Source: Streptomyces sp. NL15-2K (GTDB lineage Bacteria; Actinomycetota; Actinomycetes; Streptomycetales; Streptomycetaceae). Taken from it: 64,000 bases of DNA. Under the pieces are notes generated by a model. The model had not been told where the DNA came from. It saw only the letters and a list, made by a program, of their open reading frames with translations, and did no database searches. Below are positions 8,479 to 17,669 of the stretch, one piece after another. The DNA lies in contig NZ_CP130630.1 of the NCBI RefSeq assembly GCF_030551255.1, positions 4,135,501-4,199,500 on the forward strand. The letters are read 5' to 3'. Position 1 is the first letter of the stretch, and each line of letters starts with the position of its first letter. The position numbers were made by a program, and so were the translations under genes.

Positions 8479-8690
8479 TCACCCCAAATGCGTCGGCGCG
8501 AACATCCGCAGGACCGCAGCCGGTCGTCCTGGCCTTGGATCACCACTACCGAAACGTGATCGCTCGCCGGAAAACTGGTCCGCCCGTACTCCCCCGCCCG
8601 CGACAATGGCCGGGCGGGCGGCGCGGGACAGCAAGTCGGCCGGCGCGACAGCCGGCCCCGGCCTGGAGCCTGACGACGCCAGTTCAAACC
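8479..8690 (-). pseudogene. Internally deleted relic of a ThDP-enzyme gene (partial copy of 11421-13112)
   Basis: Two blocks of the intact ThDP-enzyme gene recur here on the same strand. One encodes ADLLSRAARPAIVAGGGV (intact gene: [18 protein letters not shown]). The other encodes the exact C-terminus [10 protein letters not shown] plus stop at 8479-8481. The roughly 300 codons between them are gone, and the joining sequence matches neither. At DNA level GCGTCGGCGCGAACATCCG is shared with 11432-11450 and GGGACAGCAAGTCGGC with the middle of the gene. It is a decayed duplicate on the far side of the caspase module. Confidence 0.75.
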
Positions 8691-8796
8691 GACCGTCTCG
8701 CACCGCTCGTCAACGACACCTCTCCAACCGGAACCCAGGTAAAAGGCCGACTGCGACGCCATACTGATTGCACGTCAAATGTTGTGGGAGGGACGA

Positions 8797-9147
8797 GTGC
8801 CTGCCATGTGGTTGCTGGTTGAGTCCGACGACCCGGTCGAAGGGCTTGCGGAGCTGTCCGACTGGCTCGGTCAGGAGCCCGAGCTCAGGGGTCTGGTCAA
8901 GGCGAACACCACGCCGGGGCCGGGTGAACTCGGCTCGTTGGCCAACGCTCTGGTGGTCGCCGTGGGCAGCGGCGGCGTGTTGAGCGTGCTGGCAGCGTCG
9001 CTCAAGGCGTACCTCGCTCTGCCACGCCGCTCAGATGTGCGGATCAAGGTCGGCGGCAGGCCGGACGGGCGCACGGTGGAAATCGACGCCAAGCGCGTGA
9101 GCGACGTCGAGGTGCTGCTGCGAGAGGCACTCGGGCAGGACGAATGA
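8797..9147 (+). CDS. EACC1-like effector-associated small protein
   Basis: A 116-residue protein whose layout fits effector-associated constant component 1 (EACC1): an N-terminal strand/helix (MWLLVESDDPVEGLAELSDW), a central small-residue hydrophobic helix (ALVVAVGSGGVLSVLAASL) and a C-terminal beta segment (VRIKVGGRPDGRTVEIDA). EACC1 proteins accompany caspase- or trypsin-like effectors in bacterial conflict systems and are thought to be regulatory partners. The GTG at 8797 has GGGAGGG about 5 bases upstream; ATG 8779 and ATG 8806 are alternatives. Its stop overlaps the caspase start as ATGA, indicating strict coupling. Confidence 0.75.
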   Translation: MPAMWLLVESDDPVEGLAELSDWLGQEPELRGLVKANTTPGPGELGSLANALVVAVGSGGVLSVLAASLKAYLALPRRSDVRIKVGGRPDGRTVEIDAKRVSDVEVLLREALGQDE

Positions 9148-11399
9148 GTGAGCGAGCGGTCGATCCCGCCCGCTCGAGGATCGTGTTGGTCGGGCCCGCC
9201 TACTACGAAGACCCTGAGCTGACGGACGTACCGGTGATCGCCAACAACATCAGCGATCTGGCTCAGGTGCTCACCGACGAAAAACTCGGCGGCTTCAACC
9301 CCTTCACCTGCATCGCGGTTCCTTCGACAGCCGGTGTGGCGCAGGTCGGCAGCGCGCTGGTGCATGCGGCCGCGGAGGCGGAGGACCTGCTGCTGTTCTA
9401 CTACAGCGGACACGGGCTGCTCGGCCCGCGGCGCCGGGAGTTGTATCTGAGCCTGGCCTCGACCCGGAGCGACCAACTGGCCTTCACCGCGCTGCCGTTC
9501 GATGCGGTACGCGACGCGTGCCTGGACAGCAAGGCCACCAATCGCGTGGTGATCCTCGACAGTTGCTTCAGCGGGCGGGCGATCGGAGAGACGCTGTCCA
9601 GTGTCAAGGAGGCGGTGCTCGGCGAACTCGAGGTCTCAGGGACCTACACGCTGACGTCGTCCCCGGCGAACCGGACCGCAGTGGTCCTGCCCGGAGAGCG
9701 GCACACCGCGTTCACCGAGCGGCTGCTGGACATGCTGAACGCCGGCAGTCCGGCGGCCGGGACGATGATCAACCTCGGAGACATCTACCGGCACCTGCAC
9801 ACCCGGTTGCGCGCCGAGGGGCTGCCGGAGCCGCAACGATGCGGCGTGAACAACGCCGACCTGCTCGGGTTGGTGCGCAACGTCCACTCCGCACACGCGT
9901 CGGGCGACACATCGGCGGCGAACGACACCGCAGAACCCGAACATGCGCCTGGTACGGACATGACCGAGCGCCTGACACACGCCGAACGCATCGCCAACAC
10001 GATCGGTGACGGCCTGTGGAGAACTCGGGCGTTGGCATGGGTGGCCCGCGCGGCGGCGGACACCTTCGCACCCGAGCACGTGGAACGCCTGATCGACCAG
10101 GCGGAGCAGGCCGCGAGCGCGGTCGGCCACGCTCCGGCGGAAGCCCTGACCGCCGTGGTGACCGCCCTGGCCGCCCTCGACCCGGACCGAGCCGAACGCA
10201 TCGCCAACACACCGGCCGGCACAGAGACCAAGGGATACGTTCTGGCCGCTTTGACCAAGGCGGTGGCCGCCAGTGATCCCGAACGGGCCGAGTCCATCGC
10301 GGTCACCATCACCAGCAAGTACCAGAGGTGGCGAGCGCTCAGCGCCGTGGCCGTGGCGGTGGCCGCCACCAACCCCGACCGAGCCGAACGCATCGCGCGG
10401 TCCATCACCGACAAGGACTTCAAGTGGCCGGCGCTCAGCGCCGTGGCCGCAGCGGTGGCCGCCACCAACCCCGACCGGGCCGAGCACATCGCGAAGTCCA
10501 TCACCGTCAAGCACCTCAGGCTGAAAGCGCTCAGCGCCGTGGCGAGGGCGGTGGCCGCAACCGACCCCGACCGGGCCGAGCACATCGCCCAGGCCATCAC
10601 GTCCAAGGACTACAGGTGGCCGGCGCTCAGCACCACGGCGGCGGCGGTGGCCGCAACCGACCCCGACCGGGCCGAACGCATCGCCGGCGATATAGCCGGC
10701 GAGTACAACAGGTGGTCCCCATTGCTCTTCACTGAGCCGGTGGCAGCCACCTCCTTGGCCGCAGCGCTCAGAACGGTGGCCGCCGCGGTGGCCGCCGTTG
10801 CCCCTGACCGAGCCGAACGCATCGCATACGCGACACCTCACCAGTCCACCACCGAAACCGTATTGGCCGAGGTCGCGAAGGCGGTGGCCGCCACTGACCC
10901 CGACCGAGCCGAACGCATCGCGAACAGCATCAGCGACAAGTTCACACAAGTGACGGTCCTGGCCGCCGTGGCCTCAACTGCCGCGGCCGCCGGAGATCCC
11001 GATCATGCCGGCAGCCTGATCGGCCAGGCGAAACGAGCCGCGAGCACGGTCAAGGCCCACTCCAGGGCGGAGGCATTGACCACCGTAGTCACAGCGGCGG
11101 CCGCCTTCGACCCCGACCGGGCCGAACGCATGGCCTACGGGATATCCGAAAAGCCCACCCAAGAAAGGATGCTGGTCGCCCTCGGGAAGGCGGTGGCCGC
11201 AACCGACCCCGACCGAGCCGAACAAATCGCGGACGTCATCACCGACGAGTCCTCCCGGACGAAAGTACGGGCTGCGGTCGCCAGGGCGGTGGCCGTGACC
11301 GATCCCGACCGAGCCCGGCGCATCGCCAACCGGGCCTCCGGCGGGGCCAAGGCCGAGATCCTGTACTCAGTCGTCCTCGTACTGACCGACCCCAAGTAA
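9144..11399 (+). CDS. Caspase-like (peptidase C14) effector with 32-residue repeat array
   Basis: The protein has 751 residues. Residues about 10-250 form a caspase-fold domain: RIVLVGPAYYEDPEL, then LLLFYYSGHG with the catalytic His90, and VVILDSCFSGRA with the catalytic Cys141. A Thr/Ala/Glu linker follows, then about 12 repeats from residue 290 to the end with the theme DPDRAERIA-x(9)-K-x-x-x-ALSAVAxAVAAT. They are presumably two-helix hairpins forming a solenoid. No membrane segment is seen. The gene is coupled to the EACC1-like gene. By analogy with known caspase/EACC1 modules it may be a self-destructive immune protease activated through the repeats; this is inference. Codon use matches the chromosome, and relic sequences flank the module. 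Confidence 0.88.
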   Translation: MSERAVDPARSRIVLVGPAYYEDPELTDVPVIANNISDLAQVLTDEKLGGFNPFTCIAVPSTAGVAQVGSALVHAAAEAEDLLLFYYSGHGLLGPRRRELYLSLASTRSDQLAFTALPFDAVRDACLDSKATNRVVILDSCFSGRAIGETLSSVKEAVLGELEVSGTYTLTSSPANRTAVVLPGERHTAFTERLLDMLNAGSPAAGTMINLGDIYRHLHTRLRAEGLPEPQRCGVNNADLLGLVRNVHSAHASGDTSAANDTAEPEHAPGTDMTERLTHAERIANTIGDGLWRTRALAWVARAAADTFAPEHVERLIDQAEQAASAVGHAPAEALTAVVTALAALDPDRAERIANTPAGTETKGYVLAALTKAVAASDPERAESIAVTITSKYQRWRALSAVAVAVAATNPDRAERIARSITDKDFKWPALSAVAAAVAATNPDRAEHIAKSITVKHLRLKALSAVARAVAATDPDRAEHIAQAITSKDYRWPALSTTAAAVAATDPDRAERIAGDIAGEYNRWSPLLFTEPVAATSLAAALRTVAAAVAAVAPDRAERIAYATPHQSTTETVLAEVAKAVAATDPDRAERIANSISDKFTQVTVLAAVASTAAAAGDPDHAGSLIGQAKRAASTVKAHSRAEALTTVVTAAAAFDPDRAERMAYGISEKPTQERMLVALGKAVAATDPDRAEQIADVITDESSRTKVRAAVARAVAVTDPDRARRIANRASGGAKAEILYSVVLVLTDPK
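10160..11390 (+). repeat. Tandem coding repeats in the caspase gene, about 96 bp period
   Basis: Copies beginning at the codons before N/DPDRAE start at 10365, 10461, 10557 and 10653, exactly 96 bp apart and very similar at DNA level. Outer copies are more diverged and include longer units (for example near 10740-10790 and 10980-11050). This pattern suggests recent duplication in the centre of the array. Confidence 0.85.
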
Positions 11400-11420
11400 C
11401 CGACAGCCCCCAAGGAGCGG

Positions 11421-13112
11421 TCAGTCCAGGTGCGTCGGCGCGAACATCCGGAGCACCGTGGGCAGCAGCACCACGGACGGGCCGGGGGTCCCCAATGCCG
11501 TGGTGAGGTCCTCTTCGAGTTTCTCGGGTGTCGTACGGACCCCCGGCACCCCGAACGACTCCGCCAGCGCCCCATAGTCCGGCCGGGTCAGTTCCGTCGC
11601 CGTCGCCATCGTCTCGCCGAACGCGTCCGTCATGTACTCGCGCAGGATGCCGTAGCCGCCGTCGTCGACGATCAGCCAGGTGACGTTCAGGGCGTACTGG
11701 CGGGCCGTGGCCAGTTCGGCGACGGAGTAGAGGGCGCCGCCGTCGCCGGAGACCGCCAGGACCGGGCGGGTGGGGTCGGCGGTCGCCGCGCCCAGCGCCG
11801 CCGGGAAGGCGTAGCCGAGGCCGCCCGCGCCCTGGGCCGAGTGCATGGTGTTGGGACGGCGGGCGTCGAAGGCCGCCCACGCCCAGTAGGACAGAATCGT
11901 CATGTCCCAGAAGGAGGGGGAGTCCGCCGGAAGGGCGCGGCGGACCGACGCCAGCACCTCCTGTTCCAGGGTGAGTTCCTGGGCGGCGATGCGCTCACGA
12001 ACGCGAGAGAGCAGCTCCCGTACGCGCTCCGGAGCCGTCGCGTCCGTGCGCTCCGACACCGTCTCCAGCAGCGCCTGGAGCGCGAGGCGCGCGTCCGCGT
12101 GGATGCCCAGCGCCGGGTGGTTGGACTCCAGTTTGCCGAGGTCCGCCTCGATCTGGATGACTCGGCCGCGCGGCTTGAACGTGTGGTAGTTGGAGGAGAG
12201 TTCGCCGAGGCCTGAGCCGACGACCAGGAGTACGTCCGCGTCCTCCAGGAAGTCCGTCGTGTGGCGGTCCTCCAGCCAGGACTGGAGGGACAGGGGGTGC
12301 GTCCAGGGGAACGCGCCCTTTCCGCCGTATGTCGTGACCACGGGGGCGCTCAGGCGTTCGGCGAGTTTCCGGAGCTTGCCCGAGGCGTCCGCCCGTACGA
12401 CTCCGCCGCCCGCGATGATCGCCGGGCGGGCGGCGTGGGACAGCAAGTCGGCTGCCACCGCCGTGAGTTCGGGGCGCGGGGGCAGTTCCTCGGGGAAGGC
12501 GTCGCCCCCGGTCACCACCGGGATCGCCGTCTCCGCCAGCAGGACGTCCTGCGGGATCTCCACCCACACCGGGCCGTGCGGGGCGGACAGCGCCGACTTC
12601 CACGCCTCCGCGATCGCCGACGGGATCTGCGACTGGGCGCGGACCGTGTGGACCGACTTGACCACTCCCCGGAAGGAGGCCGCCTGGTCGGGGAGTTCGT
12701 GCAGGTAGCCGTGGCGGCCGCCGCCCAGACCCGCCGTCGGGATCTGGCTGCTGATCGCCAGGACGGGGGCAGAGGCAGCCGCTGCCTCCTGGAGCGCCGG
12801 GAGCGACGTCAGCGCGCCCGGTCCCGTCGACAGCAGCAGCGGGGCCGCCTCGCCCGTGATCCTGCCGTACGCGTCCGCCGCGAAGCCCGCGTTGTTCTCC
12901 ACCCGCACGCCGATGTACCGCAGGTCCGAGCGGCGCAGCGCGTCGAACATGCCCAGCGCGTGCTGGCCAGGCAGGCCGAAGACCGTCGTCGCGCCGAGCC
13001 CGGCCAGTGTCTCCACGACCAGGTCTCCGCCGTTGCGGCCGGGGGGAGGGTTCAGGGCGGCCTCGGTCTGGGCCGGCGTCGGACGGAGCTCCAGGTCGTG
13101 GTCGTGGGTCAC
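11421..13112 (-). CDS. Thiamine-diphosphate-dependent enzyme (acetolactate-synthase-like)
   Basis: The 563-residue protein has the three ThDP-enzyme domains. The pyrimidine domain contains [17 protein letters not shown] and [15 protein letters not shown] with the conserved glutamate region. A central domain (residues about 210-340) follows. The PP domain carries [19 protein letters not shown] and [18 protein letters not shown] (GDG...N-type metal site, with the Asn replaced by Asp-Gly). The GTG start overlaps the agmatinase stop as GTGA, so the two form an operon. Pairing with an amidinohydrolase recalls the CeaS/PAH pair of clavulanate synthesis, but no such cluster is present. The exact reaction is unknown; relatives are annotated as acetolactate synthase-like. 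Confidence 0.85.
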   Translation of the reverse strand: MTHDHDLELRPTPAQTEAALNPPPGRNGGDLVVETLAGLGATTVFGLPGQHALGMFDALRRSDLRYIGVRVENNAGFAADAYGRITGEAAPLLLSTGPGALTSLPALQEAAAASAPVLAISSQIPTAGLGGGRHGYLHELPDQAASFRGVVKSVHTVRAQSQIPSAIAEAWKSALSAPHGPVWVEIPQDVLLAETAIPVVTGGDAFPEELPPRPELTAVAADLLSHAARPAIIAGGGVVRADASGKLRKLAERLSAPVVTTYGGKGAFPWTHPLSLQSWLEDRHTTDFLEDADVLLVVGSGLGELSSNYHTFKPRGRVIQIEADLGKLESNHPALGIHADARLALQALLETVSERTDATAPERVRELLSRVRERIAAQELTLEQEVLASVRRALPADSPSFWDMTILSYWAWAAFDARRPNTMHSAQGAGGLGYAFPAALGAATADPTRPVLAVSGDGGALYSVAELATARQYALNVTWLIVDDGGYGILREYMTDAFGETMATATELTRPDYGALAESFGVPGVRTTPEKLEEDLTTALGTPGPSVVLLPTVLRMFAPTHLD

Positions 13113-14089
13113 TGAGCTGCCTTCTCCCGCTTCACTTCGGCGATCCGGCGGGCCATGATCGTCGTCAGTTCGTACGCCGTGTGCGATGCCGCCACCGACG
13201 TGATCTCCGCGTGATCGTACGCGGGGGCCACCTCGACTACGTCCGCCGAGACCAGGTTGCAGGACGCCAGTCCCCGCAGGATCTCCAGCAGCTCGCGGGA
13301 CGTCATGCCGCCGGCCTCCGGTGTGCCCGTGCCGGGGGCGTGGGCCGGGTCCAGGCAGTCGATGTCTATGGATATGTACAGGGGGCGGTCGCCGATGCGC
13401 CGGCGGAGCTGGTCGGCCACCTCGTCCACACCGCGCCGCATCACATCCGCCGACGTCACGATGCCGAAGCCCAGCTTCTCGTCGTCCGTCAGGTCCTGCT
13501 TGCCGTAGAGCGGGCCGCGGATGCCGACGTGGGAGAGGGCGGAGGTGTCCAGGATCCCCTCCTCCACCGCCCGCCGGAACGGCGTCCCGTGCGTGTACTC
13601 GGCGCCGAAGTACGTGTCCCAGGTGTCGAGGTGCGCGTCGAAGTGCAGCAGCGCCACCGGGCCGTGCTTCCTGGCGACCGACCTCAAAAGAGGCAGCGCG
13701 ATCGTGTGGTCGCCGCCGAGGGTCATCAGGCGTGCGCCCGTGCCGAGCAGTTCGTCGGCCGCCGCCTCGATCGTCTCCACGGCCTCGTGGATGTTGAACG
13801 GGTTGACGGCTATGTCACCGCCGTCCGCCACCTGTGCGAGGGCGAAGGGGGACGCGTCCTGCGCCGGGTTGTACGGCCGCAGCAGCCGTGACGCCTCGCG
13901 GATGGCGTTGCCGCCGAAGCGGGCGCCGGGCCGGTAGGAGACACCCGAGTCGAACGGCACGCCGACCACGGCGACATCGGCGCGGCCGACCTCGTCGAGG
14001 CGGGGCAGCCGGGCGAAGGTGGCGGGGCCGGCGTATCGCGGGATGCGGGAGGAGTCGACGGGGCCGCGGGGCGTCTCGTTGCTGCTCAT
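13109..14089 (-). CDS. speB: Agmatinase / ureohydrolase family protein
   Basis: A 326-residue binuclear-manganese ureohydrolase that hydrolyses a guanidino substrate (agmatine, guanidinobutyrate or similar) to an amine plus urea. Metal-site motifs are complete: [24 protein letters not shown] and [21 protein letters not shown]. The ATG at 14089 is preceded by AGGG 9 bases upstream; the extension to 14173 is not supported. It is the first gene of the two-gene operon with the ThDP enzyme. The agmatinase versus guanidinobutyrase choice cannot be settled by eye. Confidence 0.88.
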   Translation of the reverse strand: MSSNETPRGPVDSSRIPRYAGPATFARLPRLDEVGRADVAVVGVPFDSGVSYRPGARFGGNAIREASRLLRPYNPAQDASPFALAQVADGGDIAVNPFNIHEAVETIEAAADELLGTGARLMTLGGDHTIALPLLRSVARKHGPVALLHFDAHLDTWDTYFGAEYTHGTPFRRAVEEGILDTSALSHVGIRGPLYGKQDLTDDEKLGFGIVTSADVMRRGVDEVADQLRRRIGDRPLYISIDIDCLDPAHAPGTGTPEAGGMTSRELLEILRGLASCNLVSADVVEVAPAYDHAEITSVAASHTAYELTTIMARRIAEVKREKAAQ

Positions 14090-14230
14090 GGGTCCGACCC
14101 TAGGTGGCCGGAAAGCGACCGCGAAGTGTACGTTTCGTCCAGTCGAGCCGAGAAGAATGGAGCAAACGTCCACCGCGCCGAGGACCTCGCTCTGAGGCGT
14201 TCTGAGTGATCACGTCGGCAGGCTGAGTGA

Positions 14231-15001
14231 TCACGTCGGCAGCCGCTGGGCCGCGTGGTGGTCGTGTGTCGGGATGATCGCGACTCGGTCCTTGACGGCG
14301 TGTAAGCGGTGAAGCGTCCGGAAGGTCTCGTCCCGGTCTTCGTCGGCGAGCCCGCCGGGATAGCCGGCCTTCTGCCGGATGAGGTCGATCTGGTCGGTGT
14401 GCCAGGCGGCGTCGCCGGCGAGCAGCACCCAGCCCGATGCCGTGTGCGCCAGAACTCCGACGCTGCCAGGGGTGTGTCCGGCGAGGTCGACGAGCACGAC
14501 GGAGCCATCGCCGAAGAGGTCGTGGCCGGCGGCGAACGTGAGTATCGGCGGGCCGTCCAGTTCGTACTGGACGATGCCGCGGCCGCGCAGGGACTCGCGG
14601 ACGCCACCCACGGGTGCGACAGGGCCTGACATGACCCAGTCGTGTTCGCGGCGGTGCAGATGTACCGGCAGTCCGGGAAGATCGAGCAGCCCGCACACGT
14701 GGTCCCAGTGCGTGTGCGTCGGCAGCGCGAAATCCAGGTCGGAACCCGGCCGCTCACGCAGCGCGGTGACGGTGGCGACGGTGTCGGCCGGGGGACGCAC
14801 CGCGACCCGCAGGAATGCCGGCAGTTCGGCGATGGCGCGGCTGCCGGCATCCAGGCAGACACCCGGATCCACGATGAACGTCGCTTCCGGGTGGGTGATC
14901 ACGAACGACAGCAGCGAATTCGCGACGCGCCGCGGCCGCCGCCGCCCCTCCACGACCATCGCGGTGGGCACCGACCGTGGCACCTGTCGCAGTGCGGACA
15001 C
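14231..15001 (-). CDS. MBL-fold metallo-hydrolase
   Basis: The 256-residue protein has the metallo-beta-lactamase fold. The metal-binding signature is LPTHTHWDHVCGL (residues about 94-106), followed by LVDLAGHTPGSVGVL and GWVLLAGDAAWH, and a C-terminal IIPTHDHHAAQRL. The family includes lactonases and other hydrolases; the substrate is unknown. It starts at GTG 15001 without a clear ribosome site. Its upstream side abuts the truncated thiolase remnant, so its own 5' end or promoter may have been altered by the same rearrangement. Confidence 0.85.
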   Translation of the reverse strand: MSALRQVPRSVPTAMVVEGRRRPRRVANSLLSFVITHPEATFIVDPGVCLDAGSRAIAELPAFLRVAVRPPADTVATVTALRERPGSDLDFALPTHTHWDHVCGLLDLPGLPVHLHRREHDWVMSGPVAPVGGVRESLRGRGIVQYELDGPPILTFAAGHDLFGDGSVVLVDLAGHTPGSVGVLAHTASGWVLLAGDAAWHTDQIDLIRQKAGYPGGLADEDRDETFRTLHRLHAVKDRVAIIPTHDHHAAQRLPT

Positions 15002-15457
15002 CGTGACCGATACCGCCGTGTCCGGAGCCCGCGTCGGTCAAGCCGCGTAGAAACCGCTGGTCGGGGCATCGGGGACGGACCAGACCCGTTGCCAGGCTCG
15101 CGACCGCGCCGCAGCCGCGGCGGTGCTCTGCAGCGAGGACTTCGCCCGCCGGCACCGCGTGCGCTCCCCCGTCGTGATCCGCGCCCAGGCCATGACCAGC
15201 GACACCCCGGGCACCTTCGACTCGGGAGACATGATGCGGGTGGTCGGCTACGACATGACGCGGGAGGCCGCCCGGCAGGTCTACGAGGCGAGCGGGTACG
15301 GGCCGCAGGACATCGGCGTGGCCGAGCTGCACGACTGCTTCACGGTCAACGAGCTGATCAGCTACGAAGCGCTCGGCTTCACCCCGGAGGGTACGGCCGA
15401 GAAGTTCGTGCTCGACGGCGACAACACCTACGGCGGCAAGGTGGTCACGAACCGTTC

Positions 15458-17098
15458 CTAAGCAGTGTCCAGGAGTGAGCTTTGTACCCACGTCCCGGAA
15501 CTGCGCGCATCCCGAACGGTTTTGGATGCACTGGTCCCCCGCGTTCGCTGAGAAGTCCCCGTCCGGGGACGTGCATCGCGTGCACGCTCCGTGATGGGTG
15601 GGCGGGTTTCCTCACGCCCTCGGACGCCCGATCCGGCCTGGACGGTCCGATGCCCGCACCCATCGCTCTGGTGGGTGCGGGGCGGTGCCGTCCGTCGCCG
15701 GATCGGGTGTCCGAGGGCGCGTCGCCCGACCGCGATGCTCGCGGCATCATGACGGGACATCTTGCGAGTCTTGCTGGTGAGGGGCTTGCGCCAGTGCTCA
15801 TCGCCCCACACCGACGTGTAGGCTGGGTCAACGGCCACGATCGACAGGTCCTGCTCGGCAGCCATCGACACCAGCCGGGCTTTGAGCTTGCCGGTAGGCA
15901 TGCCGGAGATCAACTGCCGGAACCGCTTGCGGTGGCCGTGCTTCTCGCGGGTCTTCTCCGCCGTGAAGTCCAGGTTCTCGATGCCGATGGCCTTCACTCC
16001 GCAGCGCTTCGTCCAGTGCAGCAGGCGGCTGATGGCGTGCCGGATCTGCGCGTCACGATGGTCGGCGGTTCCGGACAAGTCGAAGAAGAAGCGACGCGGG
16101 TCGCCGGTCGGGTTGCCGTTCCGGTCGAGTTGGTAGGCGGCGAAGTGGTCCGCGTTGGTGTCGACACCAACCATGCCGTCAGCGCGTGCGGTATCCAGCG
16201 GGACCGTCTTCACCACGGGCCGGGTCCACGAGGCGGTGAGGTACCAGCGTCCGCGTTCCACGTCGAGGTGGATGCGGTAGGCCACCGCTCGGTTCGCGGC
16301 TGTCCGGTCGCGCCATTCGGCACCCCGATGCTGGAATTGCACTTTCGAGGCGAGGGCGTACCTGCCGTGCTTGGCGTTCGCCAGGTGAGCAAGCGGCGCG
16401 GGGAGCTTGATGCTGACCTCGCCGTCCGGGGTGACGCGGATCGTCTCGTTTCCCCATCGCTTGCCGGACTCCCCGTCAGCGGCGAGGAACCAGCGCGAGG
16501 CCTCCCAGCGTTGCCGCCACTGCTCCTCGGTGAGCTGCGCGGCCTGGAGGTTATGACGGTTGTTGAGAAGGCGTCGACCTCCGCGCACGACATGCACGGC
16601 ACCGGTTTCACGCTCAGCGCGGGCTACGTCGAGACGGTGTTCCAGGACCGCCAGGCGCCGGGACTTGTGGAACCACTCGCCCTTGGAGCGGTATCCGCCC
16701 GGTGTCCGCTTGGTGCCCTTCTCGCCGATCGGCTGGGACAGGCGGTGCATGAGCGTGCGGACCCCAGCTTCGAGGTTCTGGATGTGTGCGAGCTGGCACC
16801 GGCGGGACAGCGCCCACTGATCGTGTGTGGCTTTGGTGATCGACCCGGCCCAGCGCGACGACGACTCGGCTGTCAGGCCCTGCTTGCGGGCAGCCCACGT
16901 GTCGCTGTTGTGCTCCAGGCCGTCGCGGCAGCGGGCCTTGAGGTCCAGCGACGCCAGACGCCCCAGATGCTCACCCACCAGGCGGAGAACCTTCTCATCC
17001 TCGTCGGCGAGATGCTTGAGCCGGTCGCGAATCGCCACACCGGACGGGCCGAGGGCGACGAACGCATCATCGATGGCGCGAAGCTGCTTCTTACTCAT
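15458..17098 (-). CDS. tnpB: TnpB, RNA-guided nuclease of an IS607-family element
   Basis: The frame is 546 residues from ATG 17098, overlapping the tnpA stop by 8 bases (ATGAGTAA). RuvC-type residues are all visible: Asp in [13 protein letters not shown], Glu in [13 protein letters not shown] and Asp in [15 protein letters not shown]. The CxxC zinc-ribbon pairs usual between the last two are absent; the stretch reads [17 protein letters not shown]. TnpB proteins cut DNA guided by an RNA from the element's right end and help retain the transposon. The last 110 or so codons, after the third Asp, are basic and low in complexity and coincide with the omega-RNA region; the stop (TAG) lies at the element end. 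Confidence 0.88.
   Translation of the reverse strand: MSKKQLRAIDDAFVALGPSGVAIRDRLKHLADEDEKVLRLVGEHLGRLASLDLKARCRDGLEHNSDTWAARKQGLTAESSSRWAGSITKATHDQWALSRRCQLAHIQNLEAGVRTLMHRLSQPIGEKGTKRTPGGYRSKGEWFHKSRRLAVLEHRLDVARAERETGAVHVVRGGRRLLNNRHNLQAAQLTEEQWRQRWEASRWFLAADGESGKRWGNETIRVTPDGEVSIKLPAPLAHLANAKHGRYALASKVQFQHRGAEWRDRTAANRAVAYRIHLDVERGRWYLTASWTRPVVKTVPLDTARADGMVGVDTNADHFAAYQLDRNGNPTGDPRRFFFDLSGTADHRDAQIRHAISRLLHWTKRCGVKAIGIENLDFTAEKTREKHGHRKRFRQLISGMPTGKLKARLVSMAAEQDLSIVAVDPAYTSVWGDEHWRKPLTSKTRKMSRHDAASIAVGRRALGHPIRRRTAPPRTHQSDGCGHRTVQAGSGVRGREETRPPITERARDARPRTGTSQRTRGTSASKTVRDARSSGTWVQSSLLDTA
15459..15725 (-). ncRNA. Predicted omega RNA (reRNA) of the IS607-family TnpB
   Basis: The right-end region on the minus strand has strong structure. 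A 21-bp stem pairs 15616-15636 with 15698-15718 (one G-U pair). Inside it are a GGACGG/CCGTCC helix and a ten-base helix pairing CCCGCACCCA (15653-15662) with TGGGTGCGGG (15671-15680). In TnpB systems the guide RNA starts near the end of tnpB and runs through the right end into flanking DNA, so the guide here would be thiolase sequence just below 15451. The exact 5' end is unknown. Confidence 0.6.
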
Positions 17099-17669
17099 CA
17101 GCAGCCGCCGCTTCAAGAGCCTTGCGTGCACGGTTCTTCGCCGAGCGGCGGCCGTACAGGCGGGCGCAAAACGAGGTCAGCACCTCCACCATGTCGCGCA
17201 CCAGGTCGTCTTCGACCTCACCATCATCGAGCACGACGAGCCGGCGACCGGTGGCGGACAGGGCAGCTTCGACGAGTCCGACGTTCATACGACCGAGCCG
17301 GTCTTTGTGTTCCACCACCACGGCGGTCACGTTCGGGTCGGCCAGCAGCCGACGCGCCTTCGTCCGGGCGCCGTTCATGCCCGATGCGATCTCCGACTCA
17401 ACCCGAACGACCTTGTGCCCGGCCTTGGCTGCCCACTCCGACAAGCGTGCGGTCTGCCGCTCCAAGTCGGCCTTCTGGTCGTGGGAGGAAACACGAGCGT
17501 ACAAGCCCACACCGCCGGTCATGGACGGGGCGGTGTTCACGTCGATGTTCACCAGGATCGTGCGCGGCCCCACGCGTTCCGCGGGGACCGGCAACGTGCC
17601 CTCACGGAACCAGCGGTACGCAGTACGCGGGGCAATCCCCTGTGCGCGTGCCCATTCCGTCAGGTTCAT
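17091..17669 (-). CDS. tnpA: IS607 TnpA serine recombinase
   Basis: The protein is 192 residues from ATG 17669 (an in-frame ATG at 17681 is possible). The N-terminus has a MerR-like [31 protein letters not shown] serine-resolvase catalytic domain follows, with [18 protein letters not shown] (nucleophile Ser), a helix with [16 protein letters not shown], and [11 protein letters not shown]. This order, HTH before the catalytic domain, is diagnostic of IS607-type transposases, which act through a circular intermediate. It is coupled to tnpB by an 8-base overlap. The gene looks intact. Confidence 0.92.
   Translation of the reverse strand: MNLTEWARAQGIAPRTAYRWFREGTLPVPAERVGPRTILVNIDVNTAPSMTGGVGLYARVSSHDQKADLERQTARLSEWAAKAGHKVVRVESEIASGMNGARTKARRLLADPNVTAVVVEHKDRLGRMNVGLVEAALSATGRRLVVLDDGEVEDDLVRDMVEVLTSFCARLYGRRSAKNRARKALEAAAADE

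Noticed and set aside
10365..10748. Regularly spaced similar DNA units resembling a CRISPR array
   Set aside because: The unit is 96 bp, in frame and coding; there are no short palindromic repeats with unique spacers and no cas genes.
9636..10949. Minus-strand frame with regular repeats
   Set aside because: The periodicity comes from the caspase repeat array on the plus strand; no independent signal supports it.
11421..13112. Assignment of the ThDP enzyme as the clavulanate enzyme CeaS
   Set aside because: Only the pairing with an amidinohydrolase is similar; no beta-lactam synthetase or other clavulanate genes are present.
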